A DNA stretch of 64,000 bases from Nonlabens ulvanivorans (lineage in GTDB: Bacteria > Bacteroidota > Bacteroidia > Flavobacteriales > Flavobacteriaceae): NCBI RefSeq assembly GCF_000755285.1, contig NZ_BBMK01000001.1, positions 620,001 to 684,000 on the forward strand, read 5' to 3'. Positions 38,235 through 48,285 of the stretch are shown piece by piece. Under the pieces are notes generated by a model, which was given only the letters and a program-made list of their open reading frames with translations, was not told where the DNA came from and searched no databases. Numbering within the stretch: the stretch's first letter is position 1; every line of letters begins with the position of its first letter. The position numbers were made by a program, and so were the translations under genes.

Positions 38235-39142
38235 TTAATAAGTGAAAGTGATTTGATTCTTTTTAATGGAAACATGCATGTCTGTGCCTAGTTTTAGGCT
38301 ACGGTTATCTTTTATATGCCAGCAGGGAAATTAAAAATTACGGGGAAATTGTAACTATTGGTTAAATCTGTAATGATTTCGCGAGCATTTTTACCAAAAG
38401 GAATATCATGATCTCTCATATCGCTCATGCCGCCTACAATGAGTCCTTTTAAATGGTCCAAGTGTCCAGCTCTTTTAAGTCCGTACATCATACGCTCGAT
38501 ATGATATAAGTATTCATCCACATCTTCTATAAAAAGAAAACAACCATCTGTTACAGGAAAACTATTAGACCCTAATAAACTATAGAGTATCGATAAATTA
38601 CCACCTACGATAGGAGCTTTTATTTCTTGAATTTGCAGTCCTTGCTTATTCGTAATTTTAATTACTTGAATTTGTCCTAATAGAGCCTTTTTAAAACTTT
38701 CTACGCAACCTTTTGATTTATCACTAAATTCCAAAGGCATAAAATTATGTAAGCTAGCTATTCCTAAGTTTTGTAAATGACCATGTAGTACCGTAACGTC
38801 TGAGTAACCTATGATTAGCTTTTTAAAATCCGCTTTCGCGAAAGCGGAAAAATTAATATCATCGATGATCTGTACGGTTCCATAGCCACCACGAGCGATC
38901 CATATGGCGTCGATATCTTCATCATTTAAAGCAACTTGAAAATCAGTAACTCTTAAGCTAGTTGTACCGCCAAATTGATGATTTATGGCTCCTATAGTTT
39001 TACCATAACTCACGCGTAAACCCCCCCATGACTCTAATAACTCACGTGCTGGCCTTAAGTCAGCCTGAACAGCGCTTCTTGCTGTACAAAGAATTCGTAC
39101 ATGATCATTCTTTTTTAAACCGGTATATGTAAATTCTCTCAA
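38235..39142 (-). CDS. LD-carboxypeptidase, peptidase family S66 (C-terminal frameshift in this sequence)
   Basis: Cytoplasmic LD-carboxypeptidases trim murein tetrapeptides during cell-wall recycling. Visible: WIARGGYGTVQIIDDI, FIGYSDVTVLH-type motif (LIIGYSDVTVLHGHL, nucleophile Ser), and the C-terminal region LKGLIVGGMSDMRD. The stop at 38312 follows FNFPAGI; restoring one base near 38318 continues as FPAGHIKDNRSLKLGT to 38235, 302 residues, and brings in the conserved catalytic His. The palindrome at 38832-38845 encodes SAFAKA before the GYSD motif. Confidence 0.87.
38832..38845. repeat. dispersed palindrome, copy in the LD-carboxypeptidase gene
   Basis: Perfect copy; the palindrome extends to 18 bases (CCGC...GCGG). 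Read as AFAKA. Confidence 0.95.
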
Positions 39143-39247
39143 TATCAGTGATTTAGCTTTTTTTGTTCTGCATGAATTTATACTAAAAGTCTTAAAACTA
39201 AGTTAAGGAATATATATCTTTATCATCAACACCTAATGCGCTAGCTT

Positions 39248-40700
39248 ATGGAAACCTTTACATCTTGCAACACAGCTACCTTATCGCCCTATGTTCCTAC
39301 CACGCAAAACCATGGAACATACAACGAGTAAGGCATGTGATAAAAAGATTGGGATATGGCTAGACGTCGCACAAGAGAATGCCATTTTATCACAATCGCC
39401 TACAGTATTTGTAGATACTTGGATTACAGATTCTATCAATTATATGAATACACCAGCGCCGGTTTGGGGTAACTGGGCACAATCTGATTATACAGATTTT
39501 AATAGCGAGGCATTTCCTCAAATGGTAGAGTGGTTAAAACAGACTTTTGATGATTCTCTTAATCTTAAATTAAGGGCTAAAATGACACTTTTTTGGCATA
39601 ATCATTTTGTGACTAAGGCAGATGATTATCAAGCGCCATCATGGCTATATCAATATTATGATCTATTACAAACTCATGCTCTAGGTAACTTTAAAACACT
39701 TACTAAAGAGATCGGTAAAAATGAGGCCATGCTGGTTTACCTAAATGGAGTGCTCAATAATAAATGGAGTCCTAATGAAAATTATGCTCGAGAACTTTTT
39801 GAGCTGTTCACATTAGGTGCCAATAATAATTATACACAAACAGATATTGTAGAAGCAGCCAGAGCATTAACAGGTTACAATAGCTGGACCCAATTGGGTG
39901 CACCTATTGTATTCCAAAGTTCTACATTTGATAATACAGATAAAATAATCTTCGGTAGTGCACCTACTAATTTTGATCACGACAGTTTAATAGATCATCT
40001 TTTCAGCGTTAGAGCAAATGAGATTTCAGACTTTATCGTAAAAAAAATATATAGAGCTTTTGTGAGTCCAGAGTTGCCTTCACAGACTATAATTGATCAA
40101 TTAGCGACAACTTTCCGCACTGGGAACTGGGAAATTGTACCCGTTTTAAGACAGCTTTTTAAGAGTGAGCACTTTTTTGAAGATGATGCTATAGGTTCTA
40201 TTATTAAAGATCCTATGGATTGCTTTTTAACTTTTATAAAAGAGGCTAATTTTCCATACACACCACAACAACTTGAAGTGTTAGTATATTATTCGGCAAA
40301 CTTAGGTCAAGAGTATTATAATCCCGTGGACGTTGCTGGATGGCAAGGTGATCGCGATTGGATCAATAGCAGCACGATAACTGGTAGGTGGCAAGGTCTA
40401 GAATATATTATGTGGACGACATGGAATCTAGATCAAGAATTATTTAGAAACCTAGTTATTTCTATAGCGAGTTCTAATAATGATCCTGCGGTTATCGCTC
40501 AAGAAATGGTGGATCGATTTGTTCCAAAAACATTGCATACTACGGCAGACTATGCTCTAGCAACACAAGTATTTAAAGGAGATGTACCTCAAAATTATTA
40601 TGATAATATGCAATGGAATCTTCAATGGGGTTCTGTTCCTTATCAAGTGGTTTTATTACTGCAACACATTTTTAGAATGCCAGAATTTCAACTTAAATAA
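39248..40700 (+). CDS. DUF1800 family protein (two frameshifts near the 5' end)
   Basis: The longest unbroken frame starts at 39291, but a better start is the ATG at 39248 (METFTSCNTATLSPYVPTTQ). Restoring one C at 39310-39311 and one at 39360 reads NPWNIQRVRHVIKRLGYG into LDVAQENAILSQSPTV, 484 residues. The body shows the DUF1800 features: MTLFWHNHFV, LNGVLNNKWSPNENYARELFELFTLG, YTQTDIVEAARALTG and DVAGWQGDRDWI. DUF1800 proteins are almost always encoded beside a DUF1501 gene, as here. The function of the pair is unknown. Confidence 0.83.
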
Positions 40701-40708
40701 TTAGCGCT

Positions 40709-42312
40709 ATGTGTGATACTCATAAAAAACATCAAGACCCTAATTCACAAGCGCATCATGAAGAGCATGAAGCCTGGAGTCGTAGAACTTTTTTACAAGC
40801 CCTAGGGATCGCCGGTGCAGGAACATTTGCATTAGGTGGAACACAAATTTCTAGTGCGATGGCTAGTCCTATTACAGCGGCGTTATCATCTAGTACAAAT
40901 GATCGAGTTTTAGTATTAATAAGACTGAAAGGTGGAAACGATGGTTTGAATACTATTGTCCCATTAAATCAGTACGGTACTTATGCTTCTCAACGACCTA
41001 ACATCGCACTTGCTCAAAGCAGTCTCTATAATTTATCGACAGACTATGGGTTGCCATCATACATGAGCAGTTTACAATCTCGATGGGGAAATGGAGAGAT
41101 GAAAGTTGTACATGGTGTAGGATATGCAGGTCAGGATTTATCACATTTCCGATCTAGTGATGTATGGGCAAGCACTGATGCTGTAAACAATGAAGAATCC
41201 GGATGGATGGGTAGATTTTTTGAAAATGAGTATCCTAATTTTTTATTGAGTCCGCCAGCAATTCCGCCGGCGATACAAATAGGTAGTTTAGGTAATCTAG
41301 CTTTTGAAGGTATACAAACAAACTATGCCTTTTCTGTGGCAGATCCACAACAGCTTTACAATCTAGCGCAAAACGGATGGCAGCACGATGCGTTGAATGT
41401 ACCACCATGTACTTATGGAGATCAGTTAAGCTTTTTAAGAACAACTACTAATACCACATTTGCTTATGCAGGTGTTATCAATACTGCGTATCAAGCAAGT
41501 ACAACGCAAGCCACATATGGAAATCATACCATTGCAGATCAACTAGCGATAGTTGCCCGATTGATAAAAGGTCAATTAGGAACTAAAGTCTATATGGTAA
41601 CCTTAGATGGGTTTGATACACATGCAAATCAAGCTAGTACTCATGCAGATCGTATGCAAAAATTAGCAGATTCAATTGACGCTTTCTATACAGATCTTGC
41701 GGCTTATGGTAATCAGGATGAAGTATTGTGTATGACCATATCAGAATTTGGTCGTCGTGTAGAAGAAAATGGTTCTAACGGTACAGACCATGGCGCTGCG
41801 GCACCTATGATGCTTTTCGGTGGTGGATTAAATGGTAATGGTTTTATAGGGACACATCCTAGCTTAACTAATCTAGATGCAAATGGTAATATGATCTATA
41901 GTACAGACTTTAGAGATATATATTCTACCGTTATGAAAGAATGGTTGTGTATCGATCCTACAGCAGTAGATCAGCCATGCTTAATGGCAATTACAACAAT
42001 ATAAACTTAGGATTTAATTGTACTACTTTATCATCTCCATCTTTTGAAAATCAAGACTTCAAACACTTTGTGGTCAATAGACAGGACAGCGATGTACTAT
42101 ATCTAAAAATGGATGTAGGGCGCAAGTTGGATATTAAGGTTTACAATTTCATGGGCCAGCAAATAGGTCAGTTAGCAAATGAATATTACATGCCTGGTGT
42201 CCATGAGATTGATATAAAAGCAACGCTACAAACTCGATTAGCATCTGGTAATTATATCTACAGAATTAGTTCTGGTACAGATCAGTACTCGAGCCAGTTT
42301 TTGATACGATAG
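40709..42312 (+). CDS. DUF1501 protein with twin-arginine signal and C-terminal sorting-tail-like domain (frameshifted)
   Basis: The N-terminus has a twin-arginine motif (WSRRTFLQALGIAGAGTFAL), then the sulfatase-like DUF1501 domain (IRLKGGNDGLNTIVPL, HFRSSDVWAS, TLDGFDTHANQ, SEFGRRVEENGSNGTDHGAA). A stop at 42002 is removed by adding one G near 41974: IDPTAVDQAMLNGNYNNINL, continuing into a ~90-residue tail (LDIKVYNFMGQQIGQL ... SGNYIYRISSGTDQYSSQF) that resembles type IX secretion type A sorting domains. Total 534 residues. It starts eight bases after its DUF1800 partner. Confidence 0.8.
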
Positions 42313-42342
42313 CTCTCTGATTATATATTGATTTGTGTTTAC

Positions 42343-42356
42343 GCTTTCGCGAAAGC
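42343..42356. repeat. dispersed palindrome between the DUF1501 gene and metG
   Basis: Perfect intergenic copy; extends to 18 bases (ACGC...GCGT). Confidence 0.95.
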
Positions 42357-42412
42357 GTCATCATAACCATCAACCTGCTATAAAAACACGTGCATAGCTG
42401 TTTCATTAATCG

Positions 42413-42420
42413 TAAATTTG
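42413..42420 (+). promoter_or_regulatory. candidate -7 element TAAATTTG for metG
   Basis: TAAATTTG fits TAnnTTTG and lies 19 bases before the metG ATG. No -33 box was established. Confidence 0.4.
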
Positions 42421-42439
42421 CAACTCTCAAAATAAGTTC

Positions 42440-44510
42440 ATGAGCAGTCAACAACGATATACGATTACGGCAGCATTGCCATATACTAACGGTCCAGTCC
42501 ATATAGGTCACCTTGCAGGTGTATATGTGCCTGCAGATATTTTTGCACGTTACCAGCGCATGCGCGGTAGTGATGTCGCCTTTATTTGTGGTAGTGATGA
42601 GCATGGTGTGCCCATTACTATTAAAGCAAAAAAAGAAGGTATTACTCCACAAGATTGGTAGATCGTTATCATAAAATTATAGGAGATTCTTTTAAAGAAT
42701 TTGGAATCACCTTTGACCATTATGGTCGCACCAGTTCTACAGAGCATCATAATACAGCAAGTGCTTTTTTTACAAAGCTGTATAATGATGGAAAATTTAT
42801 TGAGCAAGTAACAGAGCAATTATACGATCCAGAAGCAGACCAGTTTCTAGCAGATCGCTTTGTAGTAGGTACTTGTCCTAAGTGTGGTAATACAGAGTCT
42901 TATGGAGATCAATGTGAGAAATGTGGAACTTCTCATAATGCAACAGATTTAATAGATCCTAAAAGTGCCATTACAGGTAACACACCAGAGTTGAAAGAAA
43001 CGAAGCACTGGTTTTTACCACTAGATGAATATAGCGACTGGCTCAACGAGTGGATTGTTGAAGGTCACTCTAAAGATTGGAAAGCAAACGTACTAGGACA
43101 GGTAAAAAGCTGGATTACAGACGGTTTGCATCCACGTGCCGTGACGCGTGATCTAGATTGGGGAATTCCGGTTCCTGTAGAAGGAGCAGATGGTAAGGTG
43201 CTATACGTTTGGTTTGATGCTCCTATTGGCTATATCTCAGCGACTAAGGAATGGGCGGCACGCGAAGGCAAGAACTGGAAGATTACTGGAAAAAGGATGA
43301 TACAAAACTATTGCATTTTATAGGTAAGGATAACATTGTTTTTCACTGTATTATTTTCCCTGCGATGTTAAAAGCACATGGCGATTATGTGATGCCAGAT
43401 AATGTGCCTGCAAATGAATTTTTAAATCTAGAAGATGATAAAATATCTACTTCTAGAAACTGGGCGGTATGGTTGCATGAATACCTAGCAGATTTCCCTG
43501 GGCAACAAGATGTGTTACGTTATGTATTAACAGCTAATGCGCCTGAGACTAAGGATAATAATTTTACATGGAAAGATTTTCAAGCGAGAAATAATAATGA
43601 GTTAGTAGCAAACCTAGGGAACTTTGTAAACCGTGTTATAGTGTTGACTAATAAATACTACGACGGTATTGTTCCTGAAACTGCTAATCTTGCTCAAAGA
43701 GATCTAGATGTTTTAGAACAAATCAAATCATTTCCTAAAACCATAGGTGATAGTTTAGATCGTTACCGCTTTAGAGAAGCATTACAGGAATTAATGAACT
43801 TATCCAGTATAGGTAATAAATACATTGCCGAAGAAGGATTAGAACCATGGAAACTAGCTAAAACAGATCCAGAGCAAGTGCAAAACATTATGTATGTGTG
43901 TTTACAATTAACTACTGCGCTTGCTATATTAAGTGAGCCTTTCTTGCCGCATACTTCAAGTAAGTTAAAAAGTATGCTCGGTTATTCTTTACTTGATGCG
44001 GAATCTACTAGTTGGATTCGTGTAGCAAGCTCAGAACCATTACTACCATCCAACCATAAAATCAATAAAGCGGAGTTGCTTTTCTCTAGAATAGAAGATG
44101 AGCAGGTAACCGCACAATTAGAAAAATTAGAAGCCACCAAAGCTGCAAATGCGGCAACAACACCTAGCCTTATGCCACAAAAAGACAAAACGAATTACGA
44201 CGACTTTATGAAAATGGACTTGCGAGTAGGAGAAATTCTTACTGCCGAGAAAATGCCTAAAACAGATAAGTTGATGGTAATGACGGTTGATACCGGAATC
44301 GATAAAAGAACCATAGTATCTGGAATCGCACAACACTTCAGTGCAGAGGAATTAGTAGGACGTAAAGTAACCGTACTGGCAAATCTTGCACCTAGAAAAC
44401 TACGTGGTGTAGAATCTCAAGGAATGATTCTCCTTGCCGAAGATCCAGAAGGAAAATTAGTATTTGTAAATCCAGATGATGCGGTTGTGAATGGTGCTAC
44501 TATTGCATAA
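42440..44510 (+). CDS. metG: methionyl-tRNA synthetase with C-terminal tRNA-binding domain (two frameshifts)
   Basis: Charges tRNA-Met. Features: class I HIGH-type motif in [14 protein letters not shown], zinc knuckle CPKCGN...CEKCG, KMSKS-type loop [11 protein letters not shown] and a C-terminal EMAP/Trbp111-like domain ([35 protein letters not shown]). Frame breaks near 42655 (restored: [13 protein letters not shown]) and in the G-pair at 43277-43278 (restored: [20 protein letters not shown]) are single missing bases. Corrected length is 690 residues, normal. An organism could not live without it, so these breaks are errors. Confidence 0.95.
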
Positions 44511-44517
44511 AAAAGTT

Positions 44518-44551
44518 TTCCAAAAGGCAGACTTAAGTCTGCCTTTTGGAA
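44518..44551. terminator. perfect 34-base palindrome between convergent metG and a lipoprotein gene
   Basis: The two 17-base halves centred at TTAA are perfectly complementary and include CCAAAAGGCAGACTT. It probably ends both transcripts. There is no long T-run right after it on the plus strand. Confidence 0.7.
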
Positions 44552-44581
44552 ATAAATACTACCTATTCAACTAATATTTAG

Positions 44582-45313
44582 TTATTCAGGATATATAACT
44601 TCACAAATAGTTCCATCTATTTCATCAAAACGGATGACACCAAAATTTTGATCATAATAGATAACATTAATATTATGTGATAAATTTGAAGTGGTTGAAC
44701 TGGAATTCCTTACCTGATTAGATCCGGAATCAAATTTAACTACTTTGTTGAAATGCATATTATTTACTTGAAATATTCCAACTTCTGTAAATTCATTTCC
44801 TCTTAAAAATAGATTTGCGGGATTCTGACTTCCTGGAAGTCCAAATCCATTAATTGAAACGTTCCATAATGGAAAATTAAGCGATTGCTTAAATGAAGAA
44901 TGGCTTTTATTGACGTAATAATGCATTTGTTCTCTATACGTATGACTATTCGTATCGTGCTCTAGCAATGTCATTTTAATCACTTGACTATCAAATGTAT
45001 GCTGAGGTTTGCGATTATTGCCTGAACTGAGAAAGAATCCTGGTCCAGAAATAGGATAATATCCTCTAGCACAATTATCAACTTCTGTTACCTCAAAGTT
45101 TAGTATTTCATTGTTGTCGTTCTTGTATTGAATAATTTGACCTTCAAAATAGTTGTAAGAAATACTATTTTCCTCTTGCTCTTCTGTGAATGAATAAGTC
45201 GGATTTGTAAAATTGCATTGCTCTTTGACATCATCTTCAGAGCAACCTGAAATCAAAACAAGTAGAAAAATAATAATAGAAAATGTAATTGATTTAAATA
45301 TTTTGTAAGTCAT
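44582..45313 (-). CDS. lipoprotein of unknown function
   Basis: 243 residues with signal peptide MTYKIFKSITFSIIIFLLVL and lipobox ISGCSEDD. The mature protein is polar and beta-rich (YNYFEGQIIQYKNDNNEIL; NVIYYDQNFGVIRFDEIDGT). No family was recognised. It is noticeably more A/T-rich and Asn/Ser-rich than its neighbours and is flanked upstream by 240 empty bases, so it may be a lineage-specific or acquired gene. Confidence 0.7.
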   Translation of the reverse strand: MTYKIFKSITFSIIIFLLVLISGCSEDDVKEQCNFTNPTYSFTEEQEENSISYNYFEGQIIQYKNDNNEILNFEVTEVDNCARGYYPISGPGFFLSSGNNRKPQHTFDSQVIKMTLLEHDTNSHTYREQMHYYVNKSHSSFKQSLNFPLWNVSINGFGLPGSQNPANLFLRGNEFTEVGIFQVNNMHFNKVVKFDSGSNQVRNSSSTTSNLSHNINVIYYDQNFGVIRFDEIDGTICEVIYPE

Positions 45314-45553
45314 TACATCAAATTTTGATATTTAAATGTAACGATTTTATATCAAAACTATTGCATTTTTGATTCTGACATAGCATAAGCTAGTTACTAT
45401 TGTGAAGAACAAAAAGTCGTATGTTAGTAACCAATATTTAATTTTCAAATAGATTTTTAAATTTGACATGCTAACTATCGGTGTTGGTATTGTCTAAATT
45501 CAATTAGAAAAATCTAGCCAAATTCCCAGCAACCCAAAAACCTAATTACCCAA

Positions 45554-46684
45554 TTAATCCTTCCACTCCGCAATAAAAAGATTCGTATCACGCCCACCAC
45601 CGTTGTTACGGTTAGAAGAGAACGCAAGGTATTTCCCGTTGTTTGAGAATACAGGGAATGCATCAAAAGTCTCACCGTGAGTGATGCGTTCTAGACCAGT
45701 TCCATCTGTATTAATCATATAAAGATTGAAAGGGAAACCACGCTCTGCCTCAAAGTTTGAAGAGAACAATACTCGCTTACCATCTGGTAAAAAGAAAGGT
45801 GACCAATTAGCATTTCCTAACTGCGTTAACTGGCGTAAATCAGAACCGTCTGCATTACAAATGTAGAGTTCCATCTCTGTAGGCTGTACTAATCCTACTT
45901 TCAATAAGTCTTTGTATTCTTTGATTTCAGCTTCGGTCTTAGGACGTGAAGAACGAAATATCAACTGTGTTCCATCTGGAGAGAAAAACGCGCCGCCATC
46001 ATAACCTAGTTCAAAGGTGATTTGTTTTACATCACTACCATCTATATTCATAGTGTATAACTCGAGATCACCACTACGATCACTTGTAAAAACGATTTTA
46101 TCACCTTGTGGAGAAACTGTAGGCTCTGCATCATAGCCTTTTTCTTCAGTTAATTGCGCCGTAATATTTCCATCAAGATCTGCTACAAAAATGTCATAAC
46201 TGTCATAAATAGGCCATACATATTTCCCATTTTCTTTAAGAGGTGTGTCTGGACAATCGTCCATTTTCAAATGCGTACTAGCATAAATGATATGTTCATT
46301 ATCGGGCAAGAAATAAGCGCAAGTTGTACGTCCTTTTCCAGTAGAGATCATTTTAGGCGCGCTTTCGCGAAAGCTGTCTCCATTATTCATTAAGAACATT
46401 TGATCACATTCTACATCCCAAGCAGTATTGTTGCTTTGGAAAACGAGTTGTTTATCATCAAAACTCCAGTAAGCCTCAGCATTATCGCCACCAAAGGTTA
46501 CTTGCTGGATATCCTTAAAGTGATTTTCACCTTCCATGATTAATGGATTCTGGCTGTCAGGAACTATGCTTTCTGCGTTTTGAACTGTTTTATCCTCATT
46601 ATTTACAGTGTCTTTACAGCTTACAACAGCCATTAATGCGATTAGAAATAGGAACGTTCTCATGGATGATTTAATTTTGAGCAA
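45554..46684 (-). CDS. TolB-like PD40 beta-propeller lipoprotein
   Basis: About 369 residues from the likely start at 46663 (MRTFLFLIALMAVVSCKDT, lipobox Cys). Several WD40-like PD40 blades are visible: AEPTVSPQGDKIVFTSDRSG, GAFFSPDGTQLIFRSSRP, WSPFFLPDGKRVLFSSNFE, FPVFSNNGKYLAFSSNRN. This is a periplasmic or surface beta-propeller; the partner is unknown. The palindrome at 46361-46374 is coding, read as GDSFRESAP. It is divergent from an M28 peptidase gene with a 15-base gap, so the two may work together. Confidence 0.85.
   Translation of the reverse strand: MLKIKSSMRTFLFLIALMAVVSCKDTVNNEDKTVQNAESIVPDSQNPLIMEGENHFKDIQQVTFGGDNAEAYWSFDDKQLVFQSNNTAWDVECDQMFLMNNGDSFRESAPKMISTGKGRTTCAYFLPDNEHIIYASTHLKMDDCPDTPLKENGKYVWPIYDSYDIFVADLDGNITAQLTEEKGYDAEPTVSPQGDKIVFTSDRSGDLELYTMNIDGSDVKQITFELGYDGGAFFSPDGTQLIFRSSRPKTEAEIKEYKDLLKVGLVQPTEMELYICNADGSDLRQLTQLGNANWSPFFLPDGKRVLFSSNFEAERGFPFNLYMINTDGTGLERITHGETFDAFPVFSNNGKYLAFSSNRNNGGGRDTNLFIAEWKD
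46361..46374. repeat. dispersed palindrome, copy in the PD40 lipoprotein gene
   Basis: Perfect copy, read as FRES on the coding strand. Confidence 0.95.
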
Positions 46685-46699
46685 AATTACAAGCTAGAT

Positions 46700-47940
46700 A
46701 TGAGAATCACGACACTTTTTATAGCCATTTGTTTATTAGTCTCTTGCAAGACCGATTTAAAGAAGTTAGAACCTGTAAAAGGCGACATGAAAGCGATGTG
46801 GTTTATCTCGCCTCAGACAGTTTGCAAGGTCGAGAAACAGGTACTTCTTATGAATTACTTGCGGCAGATTACATTGCAAAACGCATGAAAGAATCTGGTC
46901 TAGAACCTAAAGGAAATGCAGGAACTTATTTCCAGACCTTTTCATTTAAGCCATCGAGTGATCCACATCAAGAAGCTGCTTTTACAAATGAGAAAGGCGA
47001 TGCATTTCTTACAGGAACTAACGTTTTAGGTTATATAGATAATGGCGCTGCACAAACGGTGGTGATAGGAGCGCACTATGATCACCTAGGAATGGGTGGC
47101 GAAGGTTCGCTACACCGTGAAGGAGAAGCTATTCATAATGGAGCAGATGATAATGCGAGTGGTGTTGCGATAATGTTAGATCTAGCTTACGAATTGAAAA
47201 CGAGCGATAAAAAAGGGAATAACTACTTATTCATGGCTTTTTCTGGTGAAGAAATGGGATTATTAGGTTCTAATTACTTTACTAAAAACTCGACGATTGC
47301 GCTAGATTCTATTACCTACATGATCAACATGGATATGGTCGGCAGGCTAAATGAAGAAAACACTTTAGCAGTCTATGGAACAGGAACTTCACCACGTTGG
47401 AACCAAATCATTAATGCAGTAAACAAAGATTTTACACTAGCTTTAAATGAAAGTGGAGTAGGACCTAGTGATCACACATCGTTTTACTTAAATGATATTC
47501 CGGTATTGCATTTCTTTACTGGACAGCATGAGGATTATCACAAACCAGGCGACGATGCAGATAAGTTGAACTATGACGGAATGCAAAAAATATCTGATTA
47601 TATTTTAAGAATAACAGCAGAGTTTGATAACGCTGGAAAACTGGCCTTTAGAAAAACTAAAAACGAAAGCGAAGAAGTGCCACGTTTTAAGGTAGGTCTA
47701 GGCGTCGTGCCAGACTATTTATTTACAGGAAAAGGAATGCGCATCGATGGAGTGAGCGAAGAGAAACCAGCACAAAAAGCAGGTCTTTTGAAGGGTGATA
47801 TCGTTATGAAACTAGGTGACAGCACTATAGTTGATATGATGAGTTATATGAGAACTTTAGCAACTTTTGATAATGGTGATAAGACTAAGGTAACCGTTGA
47901 TCGTGATGGTGAAATGGTGGAGAAGGAGATTGAGTTTTAA
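46700..47940 (+). CDS. M28 family metallopeptidase lipoprotein with PDZ domain (frameshifted)
   Basis: Lipoprotein signal MRITTLFIAICLLVSCKTD, then, after restoring one A in the triplet at 46790-46792, VKGDMKSDVVYLASDSLQGRETGT. The zinc aminopeptidase core is intact: VIGAHYDHLGMGG, NGADDNASGVA, FSGEEMGLLGS, MINMDMVGRL and the late His in LHFFTGQHEDYH. A PDZ domain ends the protein (IDGVSEEKPAQKAGLLKGDI). Corrected length 413 residues. It is probably an envelope-anchored aminopeptidase. Start and signal peptide come from the first frame, the body from the second. Confidence 0.88.
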
Positions 47941-48044
47941 GTCTTAATCATTGATTTATCGCGTCTTTGATCTTTTTTATTGGAGTGACTTAATATTCTC
48001 AATAATTTCTTTTTCATTTTTCTTTTCTTTTTAGTTTTTCAAGC

Positions 48045-48052
48045 TACCTTTG
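48045..48052 (+). promoter_or_regulatory. -7 element TACCTTTG before the TPP riboswitch
   Basis: TACCTTTG is a full match to TAnnTTTG and ends five bases before the first base of the aptamer, exactly where a promoter for the riboswitch RNA should be. Confidence 0.6.
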
Positions 48053-48057
48053 CCGCC

Positions 48058-48140
48058 AATCTCAAGGGGTGCTTTTAGAAATAAAGGCTGAGATAATACC
48101 CAAGGAACCTGGGCGAGTAATGTCGCTAAGGGAAAAGATT
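48058..48140 (+). promoter_or_regulatory. TPP riboswitch (THI element)
   Basis: The conserved THI-box parts occur in order: GGGGTGC (48066-), GGCTGAGA, ATACCC, GAACCTG, GCGAGTAATG, AAGGGAA. Outer bases AATCT (48058-48062) pair with AGATT (48136-48140) to close P1. Thiamine pyrophosphate binding would lower expression of the TonB receptor downstream. The leader continues 145 bases to the ATG at 48286 and holds a one-base variant of the palindrome and a run of seven C. No plain terminator hairpin was identified, so translational control is possible. Confidence 0.92.
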
Positions 48141-48170
48141 TAAGTTAGTTAATTTGTGTGCTATGATTTC

Positions 48171-48184
48171 GCTTTCGCGGAAGC
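48171..48184. repeat. variant palindrome in the TPP riboswitch leader
   Basis: GCTTTCGCGGAAGC, one substitution, between aptamer and receptor start. Confidence 0.85.
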
Positions 48185-48285
48185 AGGCTTCGCAACTTTC
48201 TTTATCAAGAGAATCCTTCAAACATTTTATTTTAATCAAACCGAATAAATGCCCCCCCTTTTATTTGAACTTAAAAAAAGTTCTA

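Larger units (their letters stand above)
47941..48285 (+). other. intergenic leader region
   Basis: 345 bases without a gene: a T-rich stretch, TACCTTTG promoter element, TPP riboswitch, palindrome variant (48171-48184) and C7 run (48252-48258), in that order, before the receptor start. A few upstream codons are open in frame from 48154 but look non-coding. Confidence 0.8.

Noticed and set aside
48154-48285. Upstream in-frame start of the TPP-controlled receptor
   Set aside because: The encoded segment spans the palindrome and C7 run and would bury the signal peptide, which begins at 48286.
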